DNA of 64,000 nt from Phenylobacterium sp. RIFCSPHIGHO2_01_FULL_69_31 (GTDB lineage Bacteria > Pseudomonadota > Alphaproteobacteria > Caulobacterales > Caulobacteraceae), in assembly GCF_001824475.1 (NCBI RefSeq), contig NZ_MHXN01000039.1:113708-177707 (forward strand), read 5' to 3'. The position numbers were made by a program, and so were the translations under genes. The notes beneath the pieces are model-generated. The model was not told the origin of the DNA. It did not search any database and saw nothing but the letters and a program-made list of their open reading frames with translations. Of this stretch, positions 11,350-22,209 are shown in pieces (within the stretch, counting starts at the first letter, position 1; every line of letters starts with the position of its first letter).

Positions 11350-12146
11350 GCACGCCCCCGCAGCGGCCAGGCGTGGTCCAGCGGTCCGTGGCCGGCGCCC
11401 AGGCCGGGCGCGCGCAGCATCGCCTCGTGGACATAGTCCCAGGCCCGCGCCACCGCCGCGACTAGGGGCAATCCCTGGGCGAGGCCGACGGCGCAGGCCG
11501 AGGCCAGGGTGCAGCCGGTGCCGTGGGTGTGCCGGCTCTCGATCCTCTCGCCTTCGAAGGCGGTGTCGCCCTGCGCCGTCATTAGAACGTCCACCACGCG
11601 CTCGCCCGGCACGTGACCGCCCTTCATCAGCACCGCCTTCGCGCCCGCCTTGAGCAGCGCGTCGCCGGCGCGGCGGAGGTCGTCGGTGGTCGCGACTGCC
11701 AGCCCGGTCAGCGCCTCCGCCTCGGGCGCGTTGGGCGTCAGCAGCGTGGCGCGCGGGATCAACAGCTCGCGGACCGCGGCCACCGCATCGGCCGCCAGCA
11801 GCGAGGCGCCCCCCTTGGCCACCATCACCGGATCGATCGCCGCCGGGACCGCCGCCTCGTCCAGGAGCCGGGCCACCAGTTCGACCGTGGCGGCGTCACC
11901 CAGCATGCCGGTCTTGATGGCGTCGGCGCCGATGTCGGACAGGACCGCCCGCGCCTGCGCCTCCACCACGTCGAGCGGGATTGGATGGACGCCGGTGACG
12001 CCGAGGGTGTTCTGGACCGTGACCGCCGTAATCGCGGTGGCCGCATAGCCGCCCAGCGCCGTGACCGTCTTGATGTCGGCCTGGATGCCCGCCCCGCCCC
12101 CGCTGTCGGAGCCGGCGATGATCAGGACGCGGCCAAGGTTCTGCAT
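11346..12146 (-). CDS. thiD: Hydroxymethylpyrimidine/phosphomethylpyrimidine kinase
   Basis: VLIIAGSDSGGGAGIQADIKTVTALGGYAATAITAVTVQNT; RESRHTHGTGCTLASACA. Confidence 0.95.
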   Translation of the reverse strand: MQNLGRVLIIAGSDSGGGAGIQADIKTVTALGGYAATAITAVTVQNTLGVTGVHPIPLDVVEAQARAVLSDIGADAIKTGMLGDAATVELVARLLDEAAVPAAIDPVMVAKGGASLLAADAVAAVRELLIPRATLLTPNAPEAEALTGLAVATTDDLRRAGDALLKAGAKAVLMKGGHVPGERVVDVLMTAQGDTAFEGERIESRHTHGTGCTLASACAVGLAQGLPLVAAVARAWDYVHEAMLRAPGLGAGHGPLDHAWPLRGRA

Positions 12147-12292
12147 GTCTCGCAGTTAGGACGCCCGGGCGGCAAAGTGCATCCGGATTTGCGAACTATC
12201 CCCAACCGGCAGCGCCTGCGCCGCCTTGATCCGGCTCATGGCGGACGGGGGCTCATGCGGGCAAGTGATGTGAAAAGCGGAGAATCCGGCCC

Positions 12293-12526
12293 ATGACCCA
12301 CCCCTGCGAGAGCTGCGGCATGCCGATCGAGGACGGGCGCTACTGTCAGTACTGCGTCGACGACAACGGGGCGCTGCAGGACTTCGACACCCGGTTCAGC
12401 CGCATGGTGGAATGGCGGTTGCGCGAAGTGGGCGGCGACCGCGCGGCCGCCGAACGCGACACTCTCGCCCACATGGCGACCCTGCCGGCCTGGCGGGATC
12501 ATCCCAGGGTCAAGGCCGCACGCTAG
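12293..12526 (+). CDS. Putative zinc-ribbon protein
   Basis: MTHPCESCGMPIEDGRYCQYCVDDNG CxxC...CxxC. Confidence 0.75.
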   Translation: MTHPCESCGMPIEDGRYCQYCVDDNGALQDFDTRFSRMVEWRLREVGGDRAAAERDTLAHMATLPAWRDHPRVKAAR

Positions 12527-13350
12527 CGTCCACCAGCGATCGCCGCCTGCACGGTCAGGGCCTGAACCGTCTCACGCACGTCGTGCACGCGCACCGCCGC
12601 CACGCCCGCCGACGCGCCAGCCAGGGCCGCCGCGATCGAGCCGCCCAGGCGCTTATCCACCGCCGCGCCGGGGTCGAGGGCGCCGATGAACGCCTTGCGG
12701 CTGGCGCCCAGCAGCACCGGGAAGCCTAGGGCGACGATCCGATCCAGCCCCGCGAGCAGCGGCAGGTTGTGGCGCAGCGGGTGCTTGCCGAAGCCGATGC
12801 CGGGATCCAGCCAGATCTTCTCGCGCGCCACCCCCGCCGCCATGGCCGCCTCGGCCCGCTGGGCCAGGAAGGCCGCGACCTCGGCGACAACGTCGTCGTA
12901 GCGCGGCTCGGCCTGCATGGTGCGCGGCTCGCCCTGCATGTGCATGAGCACCACCTCGCAGCCCAGCTCGGCGGCGGCGGCCAGGCTTTCGGGCGCGTAG
13001 CGAAGCGCCGCCACGTCGTTCCAGATGCCGGCCCCGGCCGCCATCGCCGCTCGCGCCACCTGCGGCTTCATGGTGTCGACCGAGATCGGCACGTCGCTCT
13101 CGGCTCGGAGCGCCTTGATCAGGGGGACGAGGCGCTCGATCTCGACCTCAGCGGGGACGGGGTCGGCCCCGGGCCGCGTGGATTCCGCCCCGATATCCAG
13201 AATGTCGGCGCCGTCGGCGATGAGCCGTCGCGCCTGCGCCAGCGCCGCCTCAGGCGCGAGGAAGCGACCGCCGTCGGAGAAGCTGTCCGGCGTCGCGTTG
13301 ACGATGCCCATGACCTTTGGGCGGGCGAGGGTCGGTGGTGAAACGTTCAT
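12523..13350 (-). CDS. folP: Dihydropteroate synthase
   Basis: PKVMGIVNATPDSFSDGG, DIGAESTRPGA, GASRKAFIG; start MNVSPPT preferred over the 13407 start. Confidence 0.95.
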   Translation of the reverse strand: MNVSPPTLARPKVMGIVNATPDSFSDGGRFLAPEAALAQARRLIADGADILDIGAESTRPGADPVPAEVEIERLVPLIKALRAESDVPISVDTMKPQVARAAMAAGAGIWNDVAALRYAPESLAAAAELGCEVVLMHMQGEPRTMQAEPRYDDVVAEVAAFLAQRAEAAMAAGVAREKIWLDPGIGFGKHPLRHNLPLLAGLDRIVALGFPVLLGASRKAFIGALDPGAAVDKRLGGSIAAALAGASAGVAAVRVHDVRETVQALTVQAAIAGGR

Positions 13351-13414
13351 GCGCCCGGCCGTCATAGCGCCAGCGCCGCGACGGAAGAAAGCGCTGCGGC
13401 GCGCCACAAACGAA

Positions 13415-13442
13415 AAGGGCGGCCGCCTGCGCGACCGCCCTT
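13415..13442 (-). terminator. Rho-independent terminator of ftsH
   Basis: Minus strand: AAGGGCGGTCGC-GCAG-GCGGCCGCCCTT followed by TT. Confidence 0.75.
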
Positions 13443-13465
13443 GTCTTTACCTCTGGCCTGGACCC

Positions 13466-15352
<1,887 letters not shown>

Positions 15353-15468
15353 ATGAGGACAGATCCCTCGAAAGCGGCGGTCAGGCCCACAAGATAGGAC
15401 GCCGACCGGTGATAGACCATTAAACGCCGGCCGCCCGCGACCGTACATCGCGCCTTAGCCGTATACGC

Positions 15469-15499
15469 AAAAAGGGCCGCGCCGGTGGCGCAGCCCTTC
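15469..15499 (-). terminator. Rho-independent terminator of rpsU
   Basis: Minus strand: AAGGGCTGCGCC-ACC-GGCGCGGCCCTTTTT, 12-bp stem plus T-run. Confidence 0.85.
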
Positions 15500-15540
15500 A
15501 AATAAGCATCATTCGTGCCAGGTTTTAGACCTGGATCAAA

Positions 15541-15774
15541 TCAGCGCGTCGGCTTCTTCGGCGCGGCGATCAGGCCTTCGCGCTGGGCGCGCTTGCGGGC
15601 CAGCTTGCGGGCGCGGCGCACGGCTTCCGCCTTCTGGCGGGCGCGCTTTTCCGACGGCTTCTCGTAGTGGACGTGCCGCTTCATTTCGCGGAACGAGCCT
15701 TCGCGCTGCATCTTCTTCTTCAGCGCCTTCAGGGCCTGATCGACGTTGTTGTCGCGGACGAAAATCTGAACCAG
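15541..15774 (-). CDS. rpsU: 30S ribosomal protein S21 (apparent CTG start; missed by the ORF track)
   Basis: Frame reads (L/M)[86 protein letters not shown] five nt upstream of CTG. Confidence 0.9.
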   Translation of the reverse strand: MVQIFVRDNNVDQALKALKKKMQREGSFREMKRHVHYEKPSEKRARQKAEAVRRARKLARKRAQREGLIAAPKKPTR

Positions 15775-15903
15775 AGGAACCTCTCCTGCGTAACGCTAGC
15801 CGCCCGCCTCGACCGGCAAAAGGCGGCGAGCGTGCAAAAATGGATCGCCCGAAGGTGTGACCCTTCGGGTTTGAGCGCGGGCAATTAGCAGAAGGCGGAT
15901 GCG

Positions 15904-16599
15904 ATGTCCACGCGTTCGCCGTACAAAGCAACCATGATCATCGCCGCGCAGGACTGGGCCGAAGCCGCCGAACAGGCGCTCCTCGACGAAACGCTGAAAC
16001 TGGCGCCGGTCCACGGGTGGACCCGGCGCACCGCCGTGCTGGCCGGGAAGGCCCAGGGCATGTCGCCCGGCGAGACCGAACTCCTGATACCGCACGGGCC
16101 CGCCGACCTCGCCGCCCTGCTCTCGCGCCGGCACGACGCCCGCGCCCTGGCGACCCTGGCCGAGGTCCACCCCTCGAACCTGAAGATCCGCGAGCGGATC
16201 CGCCGGGCGGTGGAGGCGCGCCTCGACGCCTCGGCCCAGGACGAGCCGGCCCTGCGCCGCTGGATGGGCTTCCTGGCCCTGCCGCAGAACCTGGCCCTGG
16301 GCTCCCGCCTCGCCTGGGAAAGCGCCGACGTGCTCTGGCGCTGGGCCGGAGACGAGGCCACGGACGAGAATCACTATTCAAAGCGCGCGATCCTGGCGGG
16401 GATCCTGACCGGCGCGATGGCGATCCGCATGACAGCGGGCCGCAAGGAGGCGCTCGAGTTCGCCGACCGGCGCATCGAGAACGTCATGAGCCTCGAAAAG
16501 TGGAAAGCGACGACCACCATCCGCCCGAGCCGCTGGCTCAGCGGGGCCGCTGAGACCCTGGCCCGGGCCCGGTACGGAAGCGCACCGCCTCAGGCGTGA
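15904..16599 (+). CDS. COQ9 family ubiquinone biosynthesis protein
   Basis: GWTRRTAVLAGKAQGMSPGETELLIPHGPADLAALLS; WRWAGDEATDENHYSKRAILAGIL. Confidence 0.9.
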   Translation: MSTRSPYKATMIIAAQDWAEAAEQALLDETLKLAPVHGWTRRTAVLAGKAQGMSPGETELLIPHGPADLAALLSRRHDARALATLAEVHPSNLKIRERIRRAVEARLDASAQDEPALRRWMGFLALPQNLALGSRLAWESADVLWRWAGDEATDENHYSKRAILAGILTGAMAIRMTAGRKEALEFADRRIENVMSLEKWKATTTIRPSRWLSGAAETLARARYGSAPPQA

Positions 16600-16787
16600 G
16601 GGTTCTCGAAGATCGTCTCCACCGGCTCGCCGAACAGCGCGGCGATCCGATAGGCCAGGTCCAGCGACGGATCGTGCTTGTCGCTCTCGATGGCGATGAT
16701 CGCCTGGCGCGAGACCCCTAGGCGCTCGCCGAGGTCGGCCTGGGTCCAGCCGCGGCCCGCGCGCAGGTCCTTCAGCCGGTTCCTCAC
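16590..16787 (-). CDS. XRE-family HTH transcriptional regulator (short, GTG start)
   Basis: VRNRLKDLRAGRGWTQADLGERLGVSRQAIIAIESDKHDPSLDLAYRIAALFGEPVETIFENP. Confidence 0.88.
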   Translation of the reverse strand: MRNRLKDLRAGRGWTQADLGERLGVSRQAIIAIESDKHDPSLDLAYRIAALFGEPVETIFENPHA

Positions 16788-17170
16788 CGGGTGGTCCGCA
16801 CGAACGGCGAGACCAGGCCGTAGCAGAGCCAGAAGAGCATGTAGATCACATAGCCCGGCACGTGCGGGGCGCGGGCGTACTCTTCCACGAACCCCCAGGC
16901 GGTGAAGATCGCCATCGCCGCCCCCGACGCCAGGATGAACCGCTTGGCCGTCAAGGCCCGGACGAACTCGTCCGCGTCGTTCATCAGGGCCAGGGTCGCC
17001 CAGAGTTGGCCCACCACCGGGGCCGCCACGGCCAACCCCAACAGCCACGATCCCGGCGCGCTGCGATCGTCGAACGCGCCGCCGATCGCAGCGATGTTGA
17101 TGGCCACGTAGGGGACCATGAAGGCGATGGTCCGGGTCACGTAGCGGCGGTGGGCGATGTCCATGGCCAT
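16784..17170 (-). CDS. Small membrane protein translationally coupled to the XRE regulator
   Basis: 128 aa, about four TM segments; stop overlaps the GTG of the downstream HTH gene (GTGA). Confidence 0.75.
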   Translation of the reverse strand: MAMDIAHRRYVTRTIAFMVPYVAINIAAIGGAFDDRSAPGSWLLGLAVAAPVVGQLWATLALMNDADEFVRALTAKRFILASGAAMAIFTAWGFVEEYARAPHVPGYVIYMLFWLCYGLVSPFVRTTR

Positions 17171-17188
17171 GAAAGCGCGCTCCTTGAA

Positions 17189-17233
17189 TGTCAGGTTAAC
17201 CTGACATGCGAGGAATGTAAGGTCAACCTGACA
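17189..17233. promoter_or_regulatory. Two tandem 18-bp palindromic operator-like sites
   Basis: TGTCAGGTTAACCTGACA (17189-17206, perfect) and TGTAAGGTCAACCTGACA (17216-17233, 2 mismatches). Confidence 0.75.
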
Positions 17234-17264
17234 TCTCTTGCCTCCCCTTATGGGGAGGGAAGGT

Positions 17265-18344
17265 TCACAGCGCCTTGAGCTTGTTCACGTGCCCCATCTT
17301 GCGGCCGGGCTTGGGATCGCGCTTGCCGTAGAGGTGTATGCGGGTGTCCGGCTCGTGGGCCAGCTTGCTCCAGGCCTCGGCCTCGTCGCCCAGCAGGTTC
17401 AGCATCTCGACGCGGGCGTGCGGGACGGTGGGCGCCAGGGGCCAGCCGGCCACCGCGCGGATGTGCTGCTCGAACTGGTCCGCCGCGCAGCCGTCCTGGG
17501 TCCAATGGCCGGTGTTGTGGACGCGCGGCGCGATCTCGTTGACCAGCAGCGTGCCGTCCTTCAGCTCGAACAGCTCGATCCCCACCACGCCGACGTAGTT
17601 CAGGCCCTTGAGGATGCGCGCGGCGATCTTCTCGGCCTGGAAGGCGAGATCCTCGCTCACCTGGGCAGGCGCCAGGCTGCGGCGCAGGATGCCGCCCTCG
17701 TGATGGTTCTCGGCCAGGGGATAGACCGCCGTCGCGCCGTCGCGGCCCCGCGCGGCGATGATCGACAGCTCGCGGACGAAGTCGGCCGGAGCCTCCAGGA
17801 TGACCGGAACCCCGCCCAGTTCGGCGAAGGCGGCCGCGGCGTCGGCGGCGTGCTCCACCCAGCGCTGGCCCTTGCCGTCATAGCCTTCGCGGCGGGTCTT
17901 CATCAGCACGGGCGCGCCCATGGCGGCGGTGGCGGCCACGGCCTCCTCCGCCGTGTCGGCGGACGAGAACGCGACGGTCGGCGCGCCGCTGGCGTTGAGG
18001 AACTGCTTCTCGGCGATCCGGTCCTGCGCCACGGCGAGGGCCTCGGGCCCGGGCGCCACCTCGACACCCAAGGACTGGAGCTTGAGCACCGAGTCGGCGG
18101 GCACGTTCTCGAACTCGAAGGTCACCACCTGGGCCACCGCGGCCAGCTGCTCCAGCGCCGCCGGGTCGTCGTAGGCGCCGACGATCGTGTGGGCCGCCAC
18201 CCGGCCGGCCGGGCTGTCGGCGTCGCGCTCCAGCACGGCCACGTCGAAGCCCAGGCGCGCGGCGGCCAGCGCCAGCATGCGGCCGAGCTGCCCGCCCCCC
18301 AGGATGCCGAGGGTGGAGCCGGGGGGAAGCGGAAGCGTGGCCAT
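17265..18344 (-). CDS. purK: 5-(carboxyamino)imidazole ribonucleotide synthase
   Basis: GSTLGILGGGQLGRMLALAAARLG; ATP-grasp; INEIAPRVHNTGHWT. Start MATLPLPPG at 18344. Confidence 0.95.
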   Translation of the reverse strand: MATLPLPPGSTLGILGGGQLGRMLALAAARLGFDVAVLERDADSPAGRVAAHTIVGAYDDPAALEQLAAVAQVVTFEFENVPADSVLKLQSLGVEVAPGPEALAVAQDRIAEKQFLNASGAPTVAFSSADTAEEAVAATAAMGAPVLMKTRREGYDGKGQRWVEHAADAAAAFAELGGVPVILEAPADFVRELSIIAARGRDGATAVYPLAENHHEGGILRRSLAPAQVSEDLAFQAEKIAARILKGLNYVGVVGIELFELKDGTLLVNEIAPRVHNTGHWTQDGCAADQFEQHIRAVAGWPLAPTVPHARVEMLNLLGDEAEAWSKLAHEPDTRIHLYGKRDPKPGRKMGHVNKLKAL

Positions 18345-18355
18345 CTGTCTCTGCT

Positions 18356-18835
18356 CTACTCGACCGCCTCGGAAACGCTCGCGGTCTGTTGTTCGGCGAA
18401 GGCGCTGACGCGGTTCGCCAGGTCGGCGTCCGACAGGGCCAGGATCCTGGCCGCCAGCAAGCCGGCGTTCTTGGCGCCCGCCTCGCCGATGGCCAGCGTC
18501 CCTACCGGGATGCCGCCGGGCATCTGGACGATCGACAGCAGGCTGTCCATGCCCTTCAGCGCCTTGGACTCCACGGGAACGCCCAGCACAGGCAGGTCGG
18601 TCAGGGAGGCGGTCATCCCCGGCAGATGCGCCGCGCCGCCGGCGCCGGCGATGATCACCTTGAAGCCCGCGGCCTTGGCCCCGCGGGCGAAGTCGTACAT
18701 CCGCTGCGGCGTGCGGTGGGCCGAGACCACCCGGGCCTCGTAGGCGACGCCCAGCCCCTCCAGCATCTCGGCGGCGTGGCGCAGCACGGGCCAGTCCGAC
18801 CGGCTGCCCATGATGATGGCGACAGGCGCGCTCAT
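18356..18835 (-). CDS. purE: 5-(carboxyamino)imidazole ribonucleotide mutase
   Basis: [54 protein letters not shown]. Confidence 0.95.
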   Translation of the reverse strand: MSAPVAIIMGSRSDWPVLRHAAEMLEGLGVAYEARVVSAHRTPQRMYDFARGAKAAGFKVIIAGAGGAAHLPGMTASLTDLPVLGVPVESKALKGMDSLLSIVQMPGGIPVGTLAIGEAGAKNAGLLAARILALSDADLANRVSAFAEQQTASVSEAVE

Positions 18836-18930
18836 GATGTGTGGAATCCCAAGGCGTCCCCGAAAGGCGGCGGAGTATAGGCGCCGCCTTTGCCCGCACA
18901 ACTCGCCACGGTTAGAATCCCTTAACCGCG

Positions 18931-19683
18931 GTGACGTCGAATGGCGTTAACCATTCGGGGATGACGATGAAGGTCGGCGGCGCACGCAGCGAACCCATAG
19001 CGGCCAACCGCCGCCGCGTCGCCACGCCGGCGGCGGCGGCCGGGCTTGCCGCGAGCCAGCCGATCGACCGCGCCACGTTCATGGGCGTCACCCGCGCCGA
19101 GATGACCCCGGCGGTCCAGGCCGCGATCCAGAGCCTGCTGGGCGAACTCGACGACCTGAAGGCCGAGGTCGACCGGCTGAAGGCGCGCCTCGAGGAAGCC
19201 GAGGGCCTGGCCGATCGCGACCCCCTGACCCCGCTCCTGAACCGCCGCGCCTTCCTGCGCGAGCTGGGCCGCGCCCGGACGTTCGCCCAGCGCCACGGCT
19301 TCCCGCTGAGCCTGGTCTACTTCGATCTCGACGGCTTCAAGGCGCTGAACGACCGCCTCGGGCATTCGGCCGGCGACGCCGCCCTGCATGCCGTGGCCGA
19401 ACGCCTGGTCGCCAATGTGCGCGAGAGCGACGTGGTGGGCCGGATGGGGGGCGATGAGTTCGCCGTGGTGCTGATGCCCGCGGACCAGGCCGCCGCGGAG
19501 GCGCGCGCCGGCGCCCTCGCCCACGCCATCGAACAGGACCTGCACCTGCCCGGCGCCGCCGACGCGCGCCTGCGGGTCAGCTACGGCGTCCGCGAGATCG
19601 GGCCGGAGATCGACCCGGAATCCCTGATCGCCCAGGCGGACGCAGCCATGTTCGACGCCAAGCGCCAGCGCAAGGCCGGCTAA
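18931..19683 (+). CDS. GGDEF domain diguanylate cyclase
   Basis: [19 protein letters not shown]...[12 protein letters not shown]; start may be the internal ATG at 18961. Confidence 0.9.
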   Translation: MTSNGVNHSGMTMKVGGARSEPIAANRRRVATPAAAAGLAASQPIDRATFMGVTRAEMTPAVQAAIQSLLGELDDLKAEVDRLKARLEEAEGLADRDPLTPLLNRRAFLRELGRARTFAQRHGFPLSLVYFDLDGFKALNDRLGHSAGDAALHAVAERLVANVRESDVVGRMGGDEFAVVLMPADQAAAEARAGALAHAIEQDLHLPGAADARLRVSYGVREIGPEIDPESLIAQADAAMFDAKRQRKAG

Positions 19684-19686
19684 AGG

Positions 19687-19902
19687 TCAGGCGATGATGT
19701 CGGGGTTGAGGAAGTCCTCGATCCTGGCGATCTCGTCCTTCAGCGCCAGCTTCTTGCGCTTCAGGCGACCGATGACGATCAGGTCGGGCACGGTCGTGTT
19801 GCTCAGGGCCTGGATCGCGGCGTCCAGGTCGGCGTGGTCCTGGCGCACCTCGGCGAGCCGGGCCTCCAGGGCCTCGTCGGTGAAGTTGGAATAATCGATC
19901 AT
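19687..19902 (-). CDS. DUF465 (YdcH-like) small protein
   Basis: ARLAEVRQDHADLDAAIQAL...DLIVIGRLKRKKLALKDEIARIE. Confidence 0.88.
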   Translation of the reverse strand: MIDYSNFTDEALEARLAEVRQDHADLDAAIQALSNTTVPDLIVIGRLKRKKLALKDEIARIEDFLNPDIIA

Positions 19903-19915
19903 CGGCCCCGACACT

Positions 19916-20359
19916 CTACCCCAGGGCGGCGGCCAGTTCAGCCAGGGCGCCTGCGGGCGCGGGCTTGTCCCACGCCTTCGACGCCGCTTCCAGAGCTTCG
20001 AGCGCATGAGCGCCACCGCCGCCGTGCGACAGACCGTCCAGGGTCTCCATCAGCAGGCGCTCGGCCGCCAGCTCCAGGACCTTGACCTCCTCGCGGAACG
20101 CCAGGCGCGCCTCGTCGCCGACGGGCGGCAACGGCGCCTTCAGCCCACGGCGCACCTCGCGCAGCGGAACCAGCGCGGTGCGGTCCCAGGCGCGGGCGCA
20201 GGCCGCCGCCCGCGCAAGCAGGTCCGGATCCCTGGCCTCGGCGCGAACGGCCCACAGCAGGAGGGAGGTGTTCTGCCCATACTCGTCCTGCAGCCGCAGG
20301 CACGCCTCGGGCACGCCTGGCCGCGCATAGGCCTCCAGCGCCCACGCCCAGATCGCCAT
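19916..20359 (-). CDS. TIGR02444-family protein
   Basis: WAWALEAYARPGVPEACLRLQDEYGQNTSLLLWAVRAEARD pattern. Confidence 0.8.
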   Translation of the reverse strand: MAIWAWALEAYARPGVPEACLRLQDEYGQNTSLLLWAVRAEARDPDLLARAAACARAWDRTALVPLREVRRGLKAPLPPVGDEARLAFREEVKVLELAAERLLMETLDGLSHGGGGAHALEALEAASKAWDKPAPAGALAELAAALG

Positions 20360-20361
20360 GC

Positions 20362-20961
20362 TCAATCGTCCTTGCCGCGGATCGGGGCGATGTCCTCGCC
20401 CCAGCGCTTCACCGGCTTCCAGTCCAGGCCGAACAGGTCCAGCGCACGGCCCACCGATTGGTCGACCATCTCCTCCAGGCTCCTGGGTTTGGCGTAGAAG
20501 GCCGGGAGCGGCGGGGCGATCACCGCACCCATCTCCGCCAGCCGCACCATGGTGCGCAGGTGGCCCAGGTGCAGCGGCGTCTCGCGCACCATCAGCACGA
20601 GCGGCCGGCGCTCCTTCAGCGTCACGTCTGCGGCCCGCGTCAGCAGGGACGAGGTCACGCCGGTCGCCACCTCGCTCATGGTCCGCACGGAGCATGGCGC
20701 CACGATCATCCCGAGGGTCTGGAACGAGCCCGAGGCGATGGCGGCCCCGACGTCTCCGGCCTTGTGGACCACGTCGGCGCGGGCCTGCACGTCGGCCGGG
20801 GACAGCTCGGTCTCCTGGGCCAGGGTCAGCGCCGACGAGCGGCTCATCACGAGGTGCGTTTCGATCCCCAGGTCGCGGCAGGCGTCCAGCGCCCGCAGGC
20901 CGTAGGCGACGCCCGAGGCGCCCGAGATCCCCACGATCAGCCGCGGCTTGTCGCCTTTCAT
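20362..20961 (-). CDS. ubiX: UbiX family flavin prenyltransferase
   Basis: RLIVGISGASGVAYGLRALDACRDLGIETHLVMS; KERRPLVLMVRETPLHLGHLRTM. Confidence 0.95.
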   Translation of the reverse strand: MKGDKPRLIVGISGASGVAYGLRALDACRDLGIETHLVMSRSSALTLAQETELSPADVQARADVVHKAGDVGAAIASGSFQTLGMIVAPCSVRTMSEVATGVTSSLLTRAADVTLKERRPLVLMVRETPLHLGHLRTMVRLAEMGAVIAPPLPAFYAKPRSLEEMVDQSVGRALDLFGLDWKPVKRWGEDIAPIRGKDD

Positions 20962-21091
20962 CTGCGGGGGTCCCTCAACAACGGTCGCACGTTCGCGGTT
21001 CGTCCGCGCGACTGCAAACATATGTGATCTGACAGCCGCGGGAAGCGGGTGTTCACTCTAGGGCCGTCCAACTGAGAGGAGGCTCTTCGCC

Positions 21092-21265
21092 ATGGCGCTA
21101 GATGCCCGGATCCGTGAACTCGGATCCCGCCACCAGTCCCTGGAACAAGCGATCCAGGACGAGATGCGCAGGCCCTACGCCGACGATGTCAGACTCAAGG
21201 AACTCAAGCGACAGAAGCTCAGGCTGAAGGAAGAGATCGAAACCCTCCGCGGCCAGCTCCACTGA
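21092..21265 (+). CDS. DUF465 (YdcH-like) small protein, second copy (57 aa, missed by ORF track)
   Basis: MALDARIRELGSRHQSLEQAIQDEMRRPYADDVRLKELKRQKLRLKEEIETLRGQLH; SD AGAGGAGG upstream. Confidence 0.85.
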   Translation: MALDARIRELGSRHQSLEQAIQDEMRRPYADDVRLKELKRQKLRLKEEIETLRGQLH

Positions 21266-21270
21266 CGCGC

Positions 21271-21403
21271 TCTTCCCTCCCTTGATGGGGAGGGACAGGC
21301 AGGGTGAGGAGATGTGGACCGGTCCCCACGTCTCCGCCCTGGAACGGACCTCCTCACCTGCTCGCCTAGGGCGAGCTTTCCCTCCCCATCAGGGGAGGGA
21401 GGG
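21271..21403. repeat. Pair of CTCCC-hairpin intergenic repeats
   Basis: TTCCCTCCCTTGATGGGGAGGGA (21273-21295) and TTTCCCTCCCCATCAGGGGAGGGAGG (21378-21403). Confidence 0.7.
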
Positions 21404-21408
21404 GACCA

Positions 21409-22098
21409 TCAGTCCTCGTCGTCCTCGTCCAGCTCCGGTCGGCTGGCGAACACATTCGCGAGATCCGTCTCGCGCTCGACCTCGGGCTCGTCGTCGACCA
21501 GGTCGACGTCGGACGCCGGCCGCAGGGTCGCGCCTTCCGGCTCGACGATGCCGCGGCGGGCGTCGTCCTTGGCCTTCTTGTCGGCCGCTTTCTTGACCAC
21601 CGCGTCCAGCTCGAGCTGGCTGGCGAGACCCAGGGTCACCGGGTCGACCGGCTTGATGTTGGCCGAGTTCCAGTGCTGGCGGTTGCGCACCTGGTCGATG
21701 GTCGCCTTGGTCGTGCCCAGCAGGCGGGCGACCTGACTGTCCGGCACTTCCGGGTGGTTGCGGATGAACCAGGCGATGGCGTCCGGGCGGTCCTGACGAC
21801 GCGAGACCGGCGTGTAGCGCGGAGCCTTCTTCACCGGCTTCAAGAGCTCGGCGTGACGGCTCTTCTGCGGCTTCATCCGGTACTTTTCGTTCTTCTCGGC
21901 CGCATCAAGCTCATCGCGGCTGAGCTGGCCGTTGGCGATCGGGTCGGCGCCGCGGATGTCGCGCGCCACTTCGCCGTCGGCGATGCCCTTCACTTCCAGC
22001 GGGTGGAGCTCGCAGAAGTCGGCGATCTGATCGAAGGTCAGCGAAGTATTGTCGACCAGCCACACGGCGGTCGCCTTGGGCATGAGAATTTGCGTCAT
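21409..22098 (-). CDS. trcR: DUF1013 family protein / cell cycle transcriptional regulator TrcR
   Basis: MTQILMPKATAVWLVDNTSLTFDQIADFCELHPLEVKGIADGEVARDIRG...HPEVPDSQVARLLGTTKATIDQVRNRQHWNSANIKPVDPVTLGL. Confidence 0.9.
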   Translation of the reverse strand: MTQILMPKATAVWLVDNTSLTFDQIADFCELHPLEVKGIADGEVARDIRGADPIANGQLSRDELDAAEKNEKYRMKPQKSRHAELLKPVKKAPRYTPVSRRQDRPDAIAWFIRNHPEVPDSQVARLLGTTKATIDQVRNRQHWNSANIKPVDPVTLGLASQLELDAVVKKAADKKAKDDARRGIVEPEGATLRPASDVDLVDDEPEVERETDLANVFASRPELDEDDED

Positions 22099-22136
22099 CG
22101 CTTTTGCCTTTGAGGGCGAATTCCAGAAACGAAGGC

Positions 22137-22156
22137 GCCCGGCCTTTCGGCCGGGC
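22137..22156 (-). terminator. Hairpin terminator downstream of the M10 peptidase gene
   Basis: GCCCGGCC-TTTC-GGCCGGGC; a second hairpin AGGCCGG...CCGGCCT lies at about 22175-22192. Confidence 0.55.
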
Positions 22157-22209
22157 GGTGAGGGATTTCATATAGGCCGGTTACGCCGGCCTGAAAACGA
22201 GATTCTAGA

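Noticed and set aside
15536-15931. 131-aa ORF over the rpsU locus
   Set aside because: Wrong frame; the S21 sequence is in another frame of the same strand.
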